This document shows, piece after piece, positions 35,701-49,020 of a stretch of 64,000 nucleotides of DNA. Location of the stretch: contig NC_042515.1 in NCBI RefSeq assembly GCF_900963305.1, positions 12,521,623 to 12,585,622 of the forward strand. Direction: 5' to 3'. This DNA is from Echeneis naucrates (taxonomy: Eukaryota > Chordata > Actinopteri > Carangiformes > Echeneidae). Each line of letters begins with the position of its first letter. Within the stretch, counting starts at the first letter, position 1. The translations under genes were made by a program, and so were the position numbers. Below the pieces are notes generated by a model, which saw only the letters and a program-made list of their open reading frames with translations, had not been told where the DNA came from and did no database searches.

Positions 35701-38700
35701 ATTCAACACACCATGACCTTAGATCAGACATGTATCCTACAATCAATCGACCAAAGCAATCAACAATATGCACAATTTACCGTCGCTCAGGAGGGATTTC
35801 ATAGAAGTCTCTAATGTCCTGACCAGATGCCTGCATAGATCGGTAGAACGCCATTTGACTCTCTTGACTTGCGAAGTCCACCTACCATAACAAATTTAAC
35901 ATAAGTAAAAGCACAGTCACATAATGTATGTTTTACTTTTCGATTTCATAATTTTAAATTTTTTTACCTTTATTTTATTGCCACCAATTTTCCAGCCTTT
36001 AGTTTCCCTGACAGCTGCCTGAGCAAAATCTGTGTTGTTGTACATGATGAGGGCCATCCCCTTCAACCTATCAAATACAACCTGATGACAAGGACAAATT
36101 AAAAAAAAAAAATAAAAAAAAATCACATAAAAACACAAAATAAAAAGGAAAACATTTATTTAGCAAGAGGATATAAAATACTTTACCTTAACTACATGTC
36201 CATAACGACAGAAATGCCGTGTGAGGTATTGTTCTGTAATGTTGGTTGCCAAACCATCTAGCCAAACACATGTTGTGGGCATACTCTTCCCAAAACCAAG
36301 CTTCAAGAAAAAACAACAAATGAATTATGCATTGATTGATTACATTAGATTGAAAAGTTTTAAAAATAAAAAATGTTGCCATTATTTATATTAAAAACAT
36401 TACCTTCAGTCTGTTACTGCCGAGGTACTCCCCATCCATCTTCTTTATGGCCTTGCACACACTAGCAATATCAGAATACTGCACAAAGGCATACTGGGGA
36501 ACGCCGTTTACTTTCTTAATGTCAATGTCCTTAAGGAGAAAAGACATTACACTTGTATTGTTCTCTAATTGGTCAATGTTTAAATATTACATATTAAGCA
36601 CATCAATAATGGCAACTTACCACAATTTCTCCAAACCGCTGAAAAATGTCAAGGAGTTGTTGATAACTTGTGGTTTTCTCAAGGTTGCCTATAAACAATG
36701 TCCTTGTGGCCTTTGGGTGGAACTCATCAATACGTCCATCCAAGGGTCTGAATTCGTTTTCACTCTCCGTTTCTGTAGGAAGCATTTATTTTACTGACAT
36801 TCTACTCAGGGCCCGGCTGGTATTCTCTTCCACCAGCAAACAAACAGCTTCTATTAAAATAACTTTTGGAAAATGATTACAAACTTAATTTCTCATCACT
36901 TACCAGGACCATTCCAGGCAGTGACTTCAATGAGCATGCCGAAGAAGAGCTTTCCTTTGGAGACACTGAGGGCCTTCTCTTGATCCTCCTGCTGTCTAAA
37001 GAAAACCAAACCGTAGCGGTCCTCTGATGCTCCATGGATCTGCACTGAGGTCACTTTCCCATGTTTCTTGAATTCATGGAAAAGTCCGTCTTTTAAACTT
37101 GTATCTGTCAAGGGAAAGAAATTACTGTCATTTTATACTCATTCTCAAAGTGAAGGTGAACTGAACTTTTTATCAATCTAAATCAAAGTCACTTGAACAC
37201 CCGATTGTAACTAATCTCTGATTTCTGGAATAATGAAGTAGTAGTAGATGGTGCGCTTTCCATATTATGAGCCTTTCTTAAATCCCACTTTCCTTTCCGG
37301 CACTCTATAGATTTCAGATTGTTTACAGAAGTGACTTCAACTACTTGTGTAATGTGAGAGTAATACAGCCGAGAAGCAAATTAGCAGAAGTTATTGTTTT
37401 CTTAAACTTGCTTTGATGCCGACTAATTGTCATCACCAGAATATTTTTGAGCTGGACTATTTTAACAGGTACATAGAAATCAATGGGTTTTGACTCAGAA
37501 GAAAATGGCAACATACTTTGCATGTTTTCAATTATCAAGTCAAATGTATGCAATCTGATCTTGATCACTCTTGAAGAAAGAATGAGGTCTAGAAAACGTT
37601 TCGCTATATAAATAAACATTACAAGCAAATTGACCTGTACGCTAGAGGGATCACATCCAAAGTTAAAGTCTTAACTTTTAAACTTAGAGTATTTTTGAGA
37701 GTGCCTGCACTTTCCCCAAATTGTTTCCATATAACTCTTCTTGTTTTGTTCAATCCAATATACCAGGGTACTTCTTGAATATTTCACACCAAATATTAAA
37801 CCATATTTAGTTGGCAAAAAAAATCCTGAAAAATGTTTATTTTTAAGGATGTGAAAAGCATTTGCCACATCAATAAATTGGTGACTAAACTCTCAAAGGT
37901 CTAATGATGTGGGGGGGATACAATTAATGGCAGTCCAAGTCATAAAACCATATCCCTATTCAAATGTTTGTTTATTATTTTGATTTGGTTAATGTTTTAT
38001 CTGGAAAAAAAAAAAATATCCGAATCCTAATTTAGGCAAGAAAAAAATTACACAAGTCATGGACTAAAGAAGCATGTCAAACTTGCAGTAACTCACCCGT
38101 GGAGCGCACTGGCAAGTTTTGCACTTTAATTCCAAAGCTTCTGCGTGGCTCATCTGAGTCAAGCACCATAGACGCCTGAGGAGGGGCATGGGCAGCTGAC
38201 GACTGAACAGAACGTGCACGTGACCCACCACTTGAACTGCTGTTTGAATCACTGTTGGCAAAAAAAGAAAGAACTTGGACTAAAACCCAGAGAACAGCAA
38301 TATGACACTTGTCAGTTAAACACAATAAACCTGTGAAACACTGAGTTCTTATATCGTAACAAAAGAGATGTCACACCTGCCACTGCCCGTGCTGCTGGTG
38401 CTACTGACTGAATCAGAGCTAGAAGATCTGCTGCGGGATCGAGATCTTGGGCCTCTCCCAGGGGACAAAGGTGCTCTTTTCGGGGAATGAGGAGTTTTGG
38501 GGGTTTGTCCTGTGGTCCGTTGGGGAGAGGGGTGCCTTGACTGTGAGGAATGAGATGATCGGCTCCGGCGGTGGTGATATGTTCTGTCAACACGTCGCCC
38601 TCTGTCATCTCTGTAGAGGTCACGTCGTGTAGAATTAGTTAGAGCAAAGGGGTCTCGAATTCTGGACTCAAAATGTGCGTCTGCTGCCTCAAAGCTTCCT

Positions 38701-41700
38701 CCAATTGCACTGCTCCCTGGGCCAGCAGCAGCAAACAGAGAACGATCACGGTAATAGTCAGCATTGTAGTGCCGCTGTCTGTCAAAAGTTCCACTGCGGT
38801 CATGGTGTCCATACGGGCTGTGATCATATGCACGTTCTCGGCTTTCTGAGCTACTGTGGAGTAAGTAAAGGGCAGAGAGGGAAAAGAGCATTATTAGGAT
38901 ACAAATAAAAGAAGGAAAAATGTTGTTACAATTGTTTTGGCATCTAAATGCTCATGAGTAAATATACAAATGTTCAGTACAGCTAAGCTGTAGCTGAGAC
39001 AACTCAGAACAGGCCATGAGGGGATAACTTCAGTATCTCATTACTGAGACATCGACAAGTGCCAGTATTTCAAATCTAATGATTCTTGTCATTCTTCCTA
39101 CTGTGTGCCAAAATCAATCAACTGCTTTTTAAACTTTACAGCACCGCAGCATATTTTCACTGGAATGCAATGTTTTAGGCTTATTGGGTTTTTTGCATAA
39201 GACAAACATAGCAATCGTTAGAAACACAACCCCCAAAAACCAAGCCATATAACTAGACTCTCCAAATAATTAAATACTGGCACCATCAGTAAGTGCAAAT
39301 GTGGACAACTTATAGTTGCTGCTCTTGTATCTAAACTGTGGGCAGCCAAAATGACATTTTATTCTTTAAAAGAAATAAGACTTATGAAGAGCATGCTATA
39401 AAGTAGATTCATAAACAGTCCCATGAAACAAAGCCACCCAGGACTGAAGAGCTACTCATACATTCACATAGTTCAGTAATGCTGAAAGCTGTGCTTGGTC
39501 TATTTCAATAACTTTAAACACAGAGCATTTTTGTCTCCTCGGGGTGTCCAGGGTAGCAGATTTCAGAGGTTGACTGTTCATGAACTATTGGTAAGAAAAA
39601 GAAAATCTACAAATGAAACATTTCTCCATATCCTCATGTTAAGGGTTAAACCTAAATTTTCAGATTGACTGTATTTAATCAAAAACCCTTCAAGCAAGTC
39701 AAAATTATTTATATGGCATTTTTCATGGGCATAAGTCAAAGAGTGTTTTGCAGAGCCATATAAATAGTTCATACAATAGTTTGGATTATTTTTGTGGTTC
39801 TCGAAATCTTCATATATAAGTGACATAATACAGAGAATTTTCAAATATGCACTTAATAAAACGTCTAAATATTTTCTGTCTTGTATCAAATTGATATTTA
39901 CATTAAAGTAGTGCATAACCTCATATTAGACAAAGCACTAATGAATGTTAGACAAAGAAAATATGCAGAGGGCAGAGCAATACCAACCTTTTGGGAAAGA
40001 AGTTACCGAAACTAATCCAAATAAAATCTAGGTGGTCAGAATGTGAGAGCCCGAATGAAAAACCAAGGGGAAAAATCAACTGATCTATTTAGGCAAAAAC
40101 GCTTCTCTTGAATCGCACTGCACGTTATCTTCAAATACTGTGGAGCACCAGGCCAGTAGATTGTTGATGTATAATCCAAAGTTAGGCTACTTAATTCTCT
40201 TCAGTGGATGGAAAAAGGAAAAAACAAAAACAACCACAGAAATTGACCTCTTTATGGATTTCAGGACATGCGAAAAAAAAAAAACAAAAAAAACATAGGA
40301 ACATAGAACCTCAATAAATAAATATGAATTTAAAAAAAAAAAGAAAAAAGTGATGAACTTCAGTGTTATTCAGCAGACTCCAAGTTGACAATAGGTCAAG
40401 ATGGTGCCAAAATGGGAAAATACATCCAATGGATCAGTCTCTTCTTGTTGCAAGGGTAAGTATGTCCCAAAGTTAAACTTTACACTAAAAATCGTCAAAA
40501 ATTTATTCCACTGTATGTTTGGTAGTTAATTTCAAACAATCTTGTAGACTAGCAAATACTATGATCACAGTATGTAAAATCCGCATGGGCCAGTAGAATA
40601 CATAATTCCACAATCCATGTATCCCATCAGCTCTGCATATTCATTGACAGGCTTCTTTTTTTCAAGTTGGTTTGAAAAAGTTGTCTTCAGCCGTCTGTAA
40701 CATGCTTAGGAGTGTTATTCTCTTGACTGAGGCCTTACACAGCTAAATCCACACTTGAGTAATCCAAATGACTGGCAGCTATACCTATCCATACTAGGGT
40801 CCACATCGTAGATCCAGCACGAGGCATCGTATTTCGTACATCCAGGAAGTTACATTCCAACTCTGCAGCCTTCATGTATCTTCGTGGACATCAATCCAAA
40901 ACAAGATTATCTCCACAAACTTTGAATGGATGGTTGTTTGGATCCTCCATGATCTTGAAAAGTCTTCTTTGAGTAGCTTCCATATTTGAGAGAACAAGGT
41001 GATCTTGATATATAATAAAACTTATCCTAAAACGACTGAAATAGCCACATGCATACACACTAATCTGTCTTTCTTTGTACACGTAATGAATTTATAGTTC
41101 CTCCACCCACTTGCTCAAATCGTAAATCCAGATAAAGTCATATCCACAGATGGAAAAATGGTTAAAGTACTCCAACCATCAGTTGTTGCCAAAAGGAAAA
41201 AAAAAACAAAAAAAACTGACAACCCAAGATGGAAGGTCCTTTAAGTAATTATATATCATTATAGATTCTTCAAAGAAAAGTGCATCCGTAGTAGGGATTT
41301 ACTTCCAGTTTCAAGCGATTCCAAGTAAAAATTACGGTTAGATCCATATTGAAGAGAAAATGGTTAAACAAAAATATCCAAAACTTGCCATGGTAGTTTT
41401 CCACAAAATGCAATAAATCCAAAACTCACTAGGATATTCCTCACAGATGTAATATCCAAACCAGATGTCAAACCTTGAATTAAAGCTACCTTACCAAATG
41501 ATAATGTGTAGTTAATTCATTTAGATCCCGTGGGAATGGCGAGTCAATTATGATGAGAAGTGGAACGATCCCTAAATTACCTTTGTGTTACCCCCTCGGG
41601 GCATCTATCGCTCACAAGAACCCCACTATGTGTCTTGGTCTTACAGCTATCCAATACCTAGATTCCCCTGGATTTTAAGGGGAGGCCGTGTCCACTTACC

Positions 41701-43287
41701 CATCTATTCTCCGTTCATAACGTCCCTCTCTGGTGTGAAGTGACACAGGTGGGCCAAACACTGGACCAACTGTTCCCCTAGAGAATCCTGTAACGTCTCG
41801 ACTGCTCGAGGGGGAGCTGTCTTCAAGGCCCCGAACAGCACTAGGGACTGATCCAGGTTCATTGTAGTCAGTCCGCAGGTCCCTGTCTCCCATCTTGTTG
41901 ACAGCATTGTGAGCCTTCTGCGCACTTTTAATATCCACAAAATCCACAAACGCTGCAACACCACCCTCTGAACCCCGCTTCCGCAGAACTTTAACACTCT
42001 CCACACGCCCATACCTGAGAGGAAATTACAATAAAAACAGAGAGGAAATTACATACACAGCAGCTAAGAATAGGTCTAGTATAACCATTTCAATGTGTGC
42101 CAGGAAATGGAAATAAAGAACAGACGAGACACCAATATGATGAGCAGACAATGATTGAATTTCAATTTTAATTCAAGAAAAGTTTGAAGCAGAGTTTTCC
42201 TTTGGGCATCCAAACATGTTTGAAATGCTTAACATTACAGTTGGAGATCTTTCATTTTATTAATAGATTCCTCTGGGGCTTCACAGATGTGAAACGTCAG
42301 CAACTTTGCAGCAGTATTTTTTATGTTTTAATAATGTTTAATGTTTATGGTAAATCACAGCTGAGCCTATGAAGTGGCTGGATGTTAAGTTTGTTATGTT
42401 CAAGATTAGTTTATCAGCTACACGGGCAGACTTTGCATTTCACGGAAAATGATAATGACATGTAACGAAACGTAGCGCTAAATGACTCCTGTGAACAAGG
42501 AGAAACACGACTTAAGACCATTAGCACTCTTTAAATCCAGCTACTGGCTCACTAGCGGCGGAAAAAAAACCCGCAGTTTACTTTGAACTTGCGAGACAAC
42601 AAGAAGTATAAGAGCCGAGTTGAAGTATAATGATGTTCGCCTTGGTTAGGCTGCTCAACTACTTGCTAACATCTGATTTTCAGCACCGTGAGCTCGGTTT
42701 CAAATTTGAAGCTTGTCGTTTTAGCTTTTCCCTGAACAACATTCGAGGTCACATAACTAACGCTGTGGCTACATTAGTGGCTAAAATGAAAAGAGTTATG
42801 TGTTGTTATTTGCTCGGCTCTCCAGTTAACGTAAACTGGCTTTTGGCTTGCACTGATCATGAAAACGTCTCCACTTCCCACAAAATGGTCGGATGTTGCC
42901 TGGGTGGTAGCTCGGCGGCTAGCACACATAGCTACTTGCCTCTTGGCGTCCGCAAAAGTTAGCGAAACATCACAAATTCTACATATTCACACTTCAGCCC
43001 TCTCTTTCCCGATATTTCGCTTCAACCAACCTCTCTGTTCTATAAAACATTACAGCCAGAACACAAGGGGGCCCATTAGTTGTAAAACTTAAAAAGGCTA
43101 AGGTTAGCTGTGTTAGCATCAGTGATGGGCTACACGGCTAACGGCAGAGAGACAGCTAGCCCGCGCTGTTCCTCAGACGCAGGATCCCCTCTTGCGTAAC
43201 CTACCGTTTAAAATGCTCCACAATTTTCTCTTCTCGGACATGTTCGGGTAAATTTCCCACCCAAAGGTGTCTGGTTTCCCGAACCAT
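26795..43287 (-). CDS. spen: SPEN/SHARP/MINT transcriptional co-repressor
   Basis: Nuclear RNA-binding scaffold that recruits SMRT/NCoR-HDAC complexes, represses Notch targets through RBPJ and is needed for Xist silencing in mammals. Fifteen coding exons: 43287-43205, 42014-41700, 38853-38377, 38251-38097, 37104-36904, 36772-36621, 36529-36404, 36300-36187, 36081-35968, 35881-35781, 35617-28201, 27947-27879, 27765-27571, 27484-27326 and 26926-26795. They join in phase to 3,269 residues (human 3,664). RRM1 spans exons 1-2 (HLWVGNLPEHVREEKI). RRM2-4 occupy about residues 336-590 (RTLFIGNLEKTTSYQQLL, CVWLDGLATNITEQYLTRHF). Exon 11 (7,417 bp) encodes the long Ser/Glu/Lys-rich middle, with a conserved block at about 1229-1430 (EYGIWHDLEPGEVRSDSEED). 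The C-terminal 165 residues are the SPOC domain (YPIVWQGLLALKNDTAAVQL, ending ISPHLMIVITSV). Confidence 0.97.
38854..41699 (-). other. spen: spen intron 2 (2.8 kb)
   Basis: Largest intron of spen. AT-rich, with A-runs at 40274-40293 and 40331-40342. Between 40015 and 41460 the heptamer ATCCAAA occurs seven times (see findings). No gene or named repeat family is recognised. Confidence 0.6.
42015..43204 (-). other. spen: spen intron 1
   Basis: 1.2-kb intron between exon 1 and the rest of RRM1. It becomes CpG-richer towards exon 1 and holds no recognisable feature. Confidence 0.6.
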
Positions 43288-43640
43288 CTTGCGCGAACCT
43301 TCCCCCCTTCACACACATATGATCTGGCACGTCTCTAATCCCTGCCGGTCGGAGGTGCGCCTGGACAAAATGAACGACGGCGGACTCCGTGAACGATCTA
43401 GGCCCGATGGCCGCCGCTCGTGTAGCTTTAGCTGCTGTGTCTCCGAGCCTCTCACGAGAACGCGCCCCAGCCTCGCTCCTGTTGGGTCTGGGCGCGCGGG
43501 GCGCGGTCCCGGCGTACCACGCGTGCCAGACGGTGAGCACGCGACGTGTCGGAGCTGACGCCGCAAACGGAGCTGCGTTTCTCTGGAGCTCCTCTGCTGT
43601 GATTGAAGGTGTCGATCGGACAGAAAAGCAACAGAATTAG
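43288..43640 (-). promoter_or_regulatory. spen: CpG-rich spen promoter / 5' UTR
   Basis: About 350 bases directly upstream of the spen ATG are rich in CG dinucleotides (for example 43365-43500), unlike the AT-rich sequence beyond 43650. This composition and place fit a CpG-island promoter. No individual factor site is claimed. Confidence 0.55.
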
Positions 43641-45493
43641 AGGAGATCGGTCAGGAATCCACTCTGGGTGCACACTGAAGTGTAGTTACCTCATTAAAAC
43701 TCAAGAAAAAAACATAAAATGATAAGTACACCACGATGATAGGGAGCGCCAACAGGCAGGTTTTTAGGCCACACATTTAGATTGGCGTCACATCATTCGA
43801 GTCCTAAACAATGTTTTTTTTTATTTGCCTGTTTTTTATTTTAAGTATTGTGCTAGTGTCAGCTAGACAGAAGATAATTAGCATTAAGGCTTGATTATAA
43901 AGAACAACATGTGAAACCTTTTAGATGAACTGATGGTTACCTGTCTCATTTAGGTATAAACTGATAAACAAGTCACACACTGAGATGAGGCTGCAATTGA
44001 ATCTTCATCTTGTGACAAGTGTCTAAATAAATAATGAAAATGTGTTAAAATTGTGGTTTCAAACCTCAAAACCCAAAGACAAAAAGGCAGTCAAAAATAA
44101 AACCAAATTTGTGCCCATCCTTGCTCAAAAATGGGTTTTCCCCATTCAAAAATATTTCATCCACCGATATGACTGATATGACTAAGTATGTTTGCTTTAT
44201 GTCTAAATCAGCAGGAAATACAAATACAGGAGACTCATGATCTTCAATGACAGTATTTAGCATTTTAAATGAAATTGAATGTTCATGTTGCCCCAGTGCT
44301 TTGTGCAAACAGGAAAAACTTGAAGAGCCTGAAACATAACTTGTCAAATGTCATTCTTGGAACACCTAATGTAAGGCTATGTTCATGTTGTATAACAAAA
44401 CACACTGACACGGAGTGCCAGTTGTATGGTATGTAGAGCACACGCCTCATTAATGGGACGCTACAAGGTCCTACTTGGTGACACTGGTTCAGTTCCTGCC
44501 AGTCTCTAAGTCTCGGGGGGGCGCATCATGGTACAATGGGATTATAACACTTAATGCAATGCCATAATGTAACAATGGCATAAACAGAGAAGAGATGCAA
44601 AAGCAGCAAACGGACTGAACTGTGTCTTTTACATAGCCGAGATCTTGAACTGAGTTAGGCTGTGTTTTATTTCTCATGAATTCAGCTTTTCATTTGTGAG
44701 AACAACAATGTGCCATTTCTTCATCTTGAAAGTGAATTTGTCTGACTTCAAATACCAGACAAAATAATCTAGACAAAAAACATGATTATAATATTTAGGA
44801 CTATAACTACAGAAATAGAAGAAAAGAAAAACTGAAATATGATGAATAGAAACACAAATACTTTTTATCTCAAAAATGTTGTAATCAATGTTTATAATAC
44901 ACAATTATATAATTCCACAAACAGGTCATTTTGAGATATAAAGCATAAATACCCAAGTAACTACACTGAGATCTAAATGAGATTTTAATACTGTGATCAA
45001 ATCAATACAAATAGTTTCTTGTTGTGGCAAAATACTTGGTGGTATTTGTGGTAAATGTGAATGTAATGGCATGAACTAAAATTATTTTGGGATTTTTGGT
45101 TATTAGTGGTTGATTCAGAATTTTCTTTTTGTTCTATTATACACAATTTCAGATAAACCACATTTATATTTTGTATTATCTAATGCACTGAGATGATGAG
45201 TCGAATCTGTTGCTTGTTTTTTGTCGTTTGTTGAATCAATATCTTAACAAAATCTTAACACTTAACAATAGTTTATGTGTAATTTAACAAACGTCATGTA
45301 AGTTGAAGTCTTTCTGGAGATAAAATATATTATTTTTTATATAGTTGGTTTTGTGTTTATTTAATATAAAGTTTTTTTATATAAAGCGTTAATGTGATCA
45401 AGAAACAGTATACTGATGAAGGCTTATCACAAAAAATGTAACAATTTTCATTGTGAGTCTGTTGCATAAATATATTTGGTGCATTTTGGAGAG
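43641..45493. other. spen to fblim1 spacer
   Basis: AT-rich intergenic DNA between the spen promoter and the fblim1 transcript end. A tRNA-like patch at about 44405-44510 is treated in the findings. No gene is recognised. Confidence 0.6.
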
Positions 45494-45499
45494 TTTATT
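45494..45499 (-). terminator. fblim1: putative fblim1 poly(A) signal
   Basis: AATAAA on the minus strand, about 220 bases after the fblim1 stop; nearest canonical signal. Confidence 0.5.
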
Positions 45500-45718
45500 G
45501 AGTGCAAAATTATCAAGTATAAAAAGAGTAGAGGAGGATCTTCAGAAAAGCATGATATATTCTAAAAAATAACCATATTTCATCAATGTTATACTGAAAA
45601 AAATGTATGACATTCCTATGCTAGATCCTTGCATACACGTATAGTCTCCCATCTCTTTAAACCTGGTGTTGTGGCGTTTTCCCGTGGTTGCAGTTTGTCA
45701 CAGGCATCAGGGCCAGTG

Positions 45719-48700
45719 TTAGTGCTGGCCGGAAATCAGGTTCAGATGGCAAGATTTGCAAAGCATCTTCCCGTCCAAGGGATAGCAGCCGTGCTCATTT
45801 GGTTCGGGGGAGAGCTGGATGACACAGACCTGAAGACAAAATGAAAGATTATCTCATGTTGACGAACATGTGTCTGTGTGCTTGCATACATCAGTCTGTG
45901 TACAGTGTAATGTTTGCTCTCAGAGCACCTACCTCACATCTGTAGCAGTTCTCATGGTAGGCGTTTCCCAGACATTCAACGGTGTAGCTGTCAGTTCCGT
46001 CCTCTTTTGGAATAATTAGCTGGTTACAGGCGCTACACTTGGGAGCATACTTCCTTCAAGGACAAAAGAAAAACTGTTCAGCATCGTTCTCTACAGAGGG
46101 AATCAAAACACTCTACTCAACATGAAGATATACATTTAAAGTACAATAAACGGAAAATTCGAAATAGAATAATATAAGATTTAAAGTTCCGTAGCTTTAA
46201 TAAAGTTCCCCTTTAATGCTTGTGATATATTTTACTCTATCAGTAGTATACCTGTAGTAGTCCTGGAGGCAATACACCTCTCCAACTTCTCCCTGAGCGA
46301 ACGCTTGCTCTCCAATTTGTTGGTTACATGTTGTACAAGTGAAACAAGATGGATGATAAGCTCGCTCTAGTGCGCGGATCACATGGTCTGTTATGACTTC
46401 GCCACATGCCCAACAAAGTTCCAGACTGGTCTAAGACAGAAAGAAATGGTTAAATGAAGTATATTTCCAGACACTTCCAACTTGGCTCCTTTGTTACATT
46501 GCAGTCAGGCATAAAACCAGTCTCCAGATGCACCAACAACCATTCGAAAATGACAAAGACTCACAACAGATAACACGAACTTAACTGCAATTAATGAATT
46601 TTAAGGAAATTTAAGGTCTATGCAGGTTGATCTCAAGTGAAGCTAGCAAGCTTATCACAGTCAAAAAAATGTCAAACAATGTAAAACACAGATACTTGGA
46701 AACAAACATTGAACTGATCCTTTACAAAGACATATAATTGAAACATATTGGAGGGTGTATTTACTTGGACCTACCTGGTAACAGGCTTCACAGAGTGGGA
46801 TTCCTGCTTTGTTGTAATAATGTTTACCAGCTAGGGGGATGTGACAAGATCTACACTGGAAGCATCCATCATGGTAAGTCCTGTTTAAAGCCTCTATTGC
46901 GGGTTCAGAAAGAGCCACAGGTTTCCGGCAGAAGCCACACACCTCTGTATTGTACACAGACATGAAATATAAGAGCAGATTATAATAATATGTGTGTTGG
47001 CAAAGCAGAGCAGTTTGAAGCCTGAGTGGTTACTGTGTAAATAGAGATTATGTTACCTTTGCTGTTTGAATCTTCGCCGTTTTTATGGATCCCATGGGAC
47101 TGTTCATCTTCGTTTAACCCACTAGATGGTGTGCTTGTTTCCGCCTAGAAGGTAAAAAATTCTGTTCATGTAAAACTAAACCTCAGACTGAGACAACCGA
47201 TCAGGTCACAATGGAGTTTGGCCTCACAAGAAGAACCACACAATGCGACAATTCTTCACAGTTTATGGATGATCTTTTTTGAGAAAAAAAAAAAAAAAGG
47301 GAAAACACAGACTCAGCTCATTTCCTGTTTTGTGTGCAGAGTTCGTACACACTGAAAAGACAGGAACAAATGCTGTAATAAAAATTGCTTGAAGATATGA
47401 GCAGTTTGGAAAGATCTGTGTTTGTGGAAGGAAAATGTGTACAGTCCTTCTCATCACTATCCTTAAAAGACAGCTGTTTTTTTTTCCTTCATGATGGGTA
47501 TTGCAGATGGCTCTTCACAACTGCTGCAGAACATAATACAGAATCTGTAAAAGTCGTGCAAAGTTGTAATCCTTCGTTGTGGGAAAAAACTGTATATGTA
47601 CAGTTATATAGGGAAAGTGGGATTGAAAATGTTTAAAATAGTAAATGACATCAGTGGTAAACATGAAGATTGGTCAGATGAAAATGTGATTAATAGTTAG
47701 GGACAGAGAGAAGTCTGCCTACCTCTGTGTTGTAAAGTGGCGGTTGGCCTGGGGTCAGAGGGTGTGACGGAGGTGTCTGGGCAGGAGGAGGTGGAATTGG
47801 TGCTGATTCCTCATGGAGCCTAGCTCCTAGGGATGAAGGCAGGGCAGCAGTAGCAGGAGGAGGAGGAGGAGAAGGAGGGAAGAGCTCTGTTTGCAAAGAA
47901 AAATACATTTTTTTAGGCACTTTATTGTAACTTTCACAGAAAAATTGTCTCAATGGTTTCCAGTAAGTAATTACGTTTCCTGAAATTCAGAATAACACTT
48001 AGTTGAAACCATGTATATCTACTGCATAAACACATATACATTGTATTTGTACATGAAATGCATGGACCCATAAAAGTTAATGAAAAGGGGGAAAAAATAA
48101 AATAAGAGAAAATAAGAGAAAAAAAGTTAAGTCTTCTAGACATATATGACTAAGATATGTTCACAAAACAGGAAACAAAATGCAATCACATTCAGCAGCT
48201 GTTTTTCACAGATGATTCATTATTGTTCCCAAGATGACAAAATAAATACTAAAAGCATGAGAATGCTGAAAACAAAAAAATTACAGAACCTGTGTAGCAC
48301 CTATAGATTTATGGCACCCCTGCTAAAAAGTGGATGCAGCAGAATTGTGACCCAAATTACCCAAAATGCAACTAACCTAGCTGGCACCACTAACGTCATG
48401 CAAAGTTGATAAGCAGGCTACCGGAATCAGTCAAGCTCAGCAAAGTTGTAATCTTTAGCTACAATCTCTTAAAGGCCTCATACTTAAACCTTTTAAACAA
48501 ATATAATATATATGAGGTCATAGTTACATAGAGTAACCAATAATACATGAACTGGGAATCCCACCATGGGAATTCAGAAACAGGTCAGGGTTTGGTGCAG
48601 TGGTTATTGCATTGAAGCCAAGATTAAAAAGAATACATTTTCATAAATACCTGCAGTACGTTTGTCATCTCCTCTTAGCTTCCCTCTGCTGGGTCCAGGT

Positions 48701-48996
48701 TGAGCGGGTTTGCGATTCTGCAGTTCTGAAGCCTGGACTGGGGCCCCTGCACGGCCCTGGTCTTTGCTGTCCACACTGCTGTAACATTTGGACGGTGAAG
48801 GCTCCTCTTTCCTATGTCGGAGGGAGGGGATGCTGTCGCTTGGACTGACTCGTACAGCAGTATGCTGCTTGTCCCGAGCCGAGGCACTGTGAGCCTGGAG
48901 GGCAGGCTGCTGCTGTGTTACAGTGGCTCGATAAGGAGATGCCAGAGTGATAAAGACTGAGGACACCATCCTTTTTGGTGAAGCTGCTGATGCCAT
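45719..48996 (-). CDS. fblim1: filamin-binding LIM protein 1 (migfilin)
   Basis: Adhesion adaptor linking filamin, kindlin/integrin sites and VASP to actin. Seven coding exons: 48996-48651, 47886-47723, 47144-47057, 46944-46775, 46430-46252, 46053-45933 and 45829-45719. They join in phase to 392 residues (human 373). The N-terminal VSSVFITLASP (about residues 11-21) is the filamin-binding strand shared with human. Exon 2 encodes a proline-rich stretch (FPPSPPPPPA, IPPPPAQTPP) suited to VASP binding. Three LIM domains follow: LIM1 from about residue 201 (CGFC, CRSC, CEAC), LIM2 (CWACGEV, HPSCFTCTTC, ending CLQD) and LIM3 (CSACNQLIIP, HENCYRCEVC, CKSCH). All expected zinc ligands are visible. 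The start aligns with human MASKPEKRVASSVFITL. An overlapping upstream ORF is noted in the findings. Confidence 0.96.
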
Positions 48997-49020
48997 GACT
49001 CTCTTTAACCCACATACAGC

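Noticed and set aside
42630-42962. 110-codon open frame near the spen promoter
   Set aside because: Lies in spen intron 1; no similarity to a known family and no splice or start context.
48590-48650. Possible tRNA-like patch (GGTGCAGTGGTTATTGCATT)
   Set aside because: Only one weak box and no B box or element body; it abuts the fblim1 exon 1 donor.
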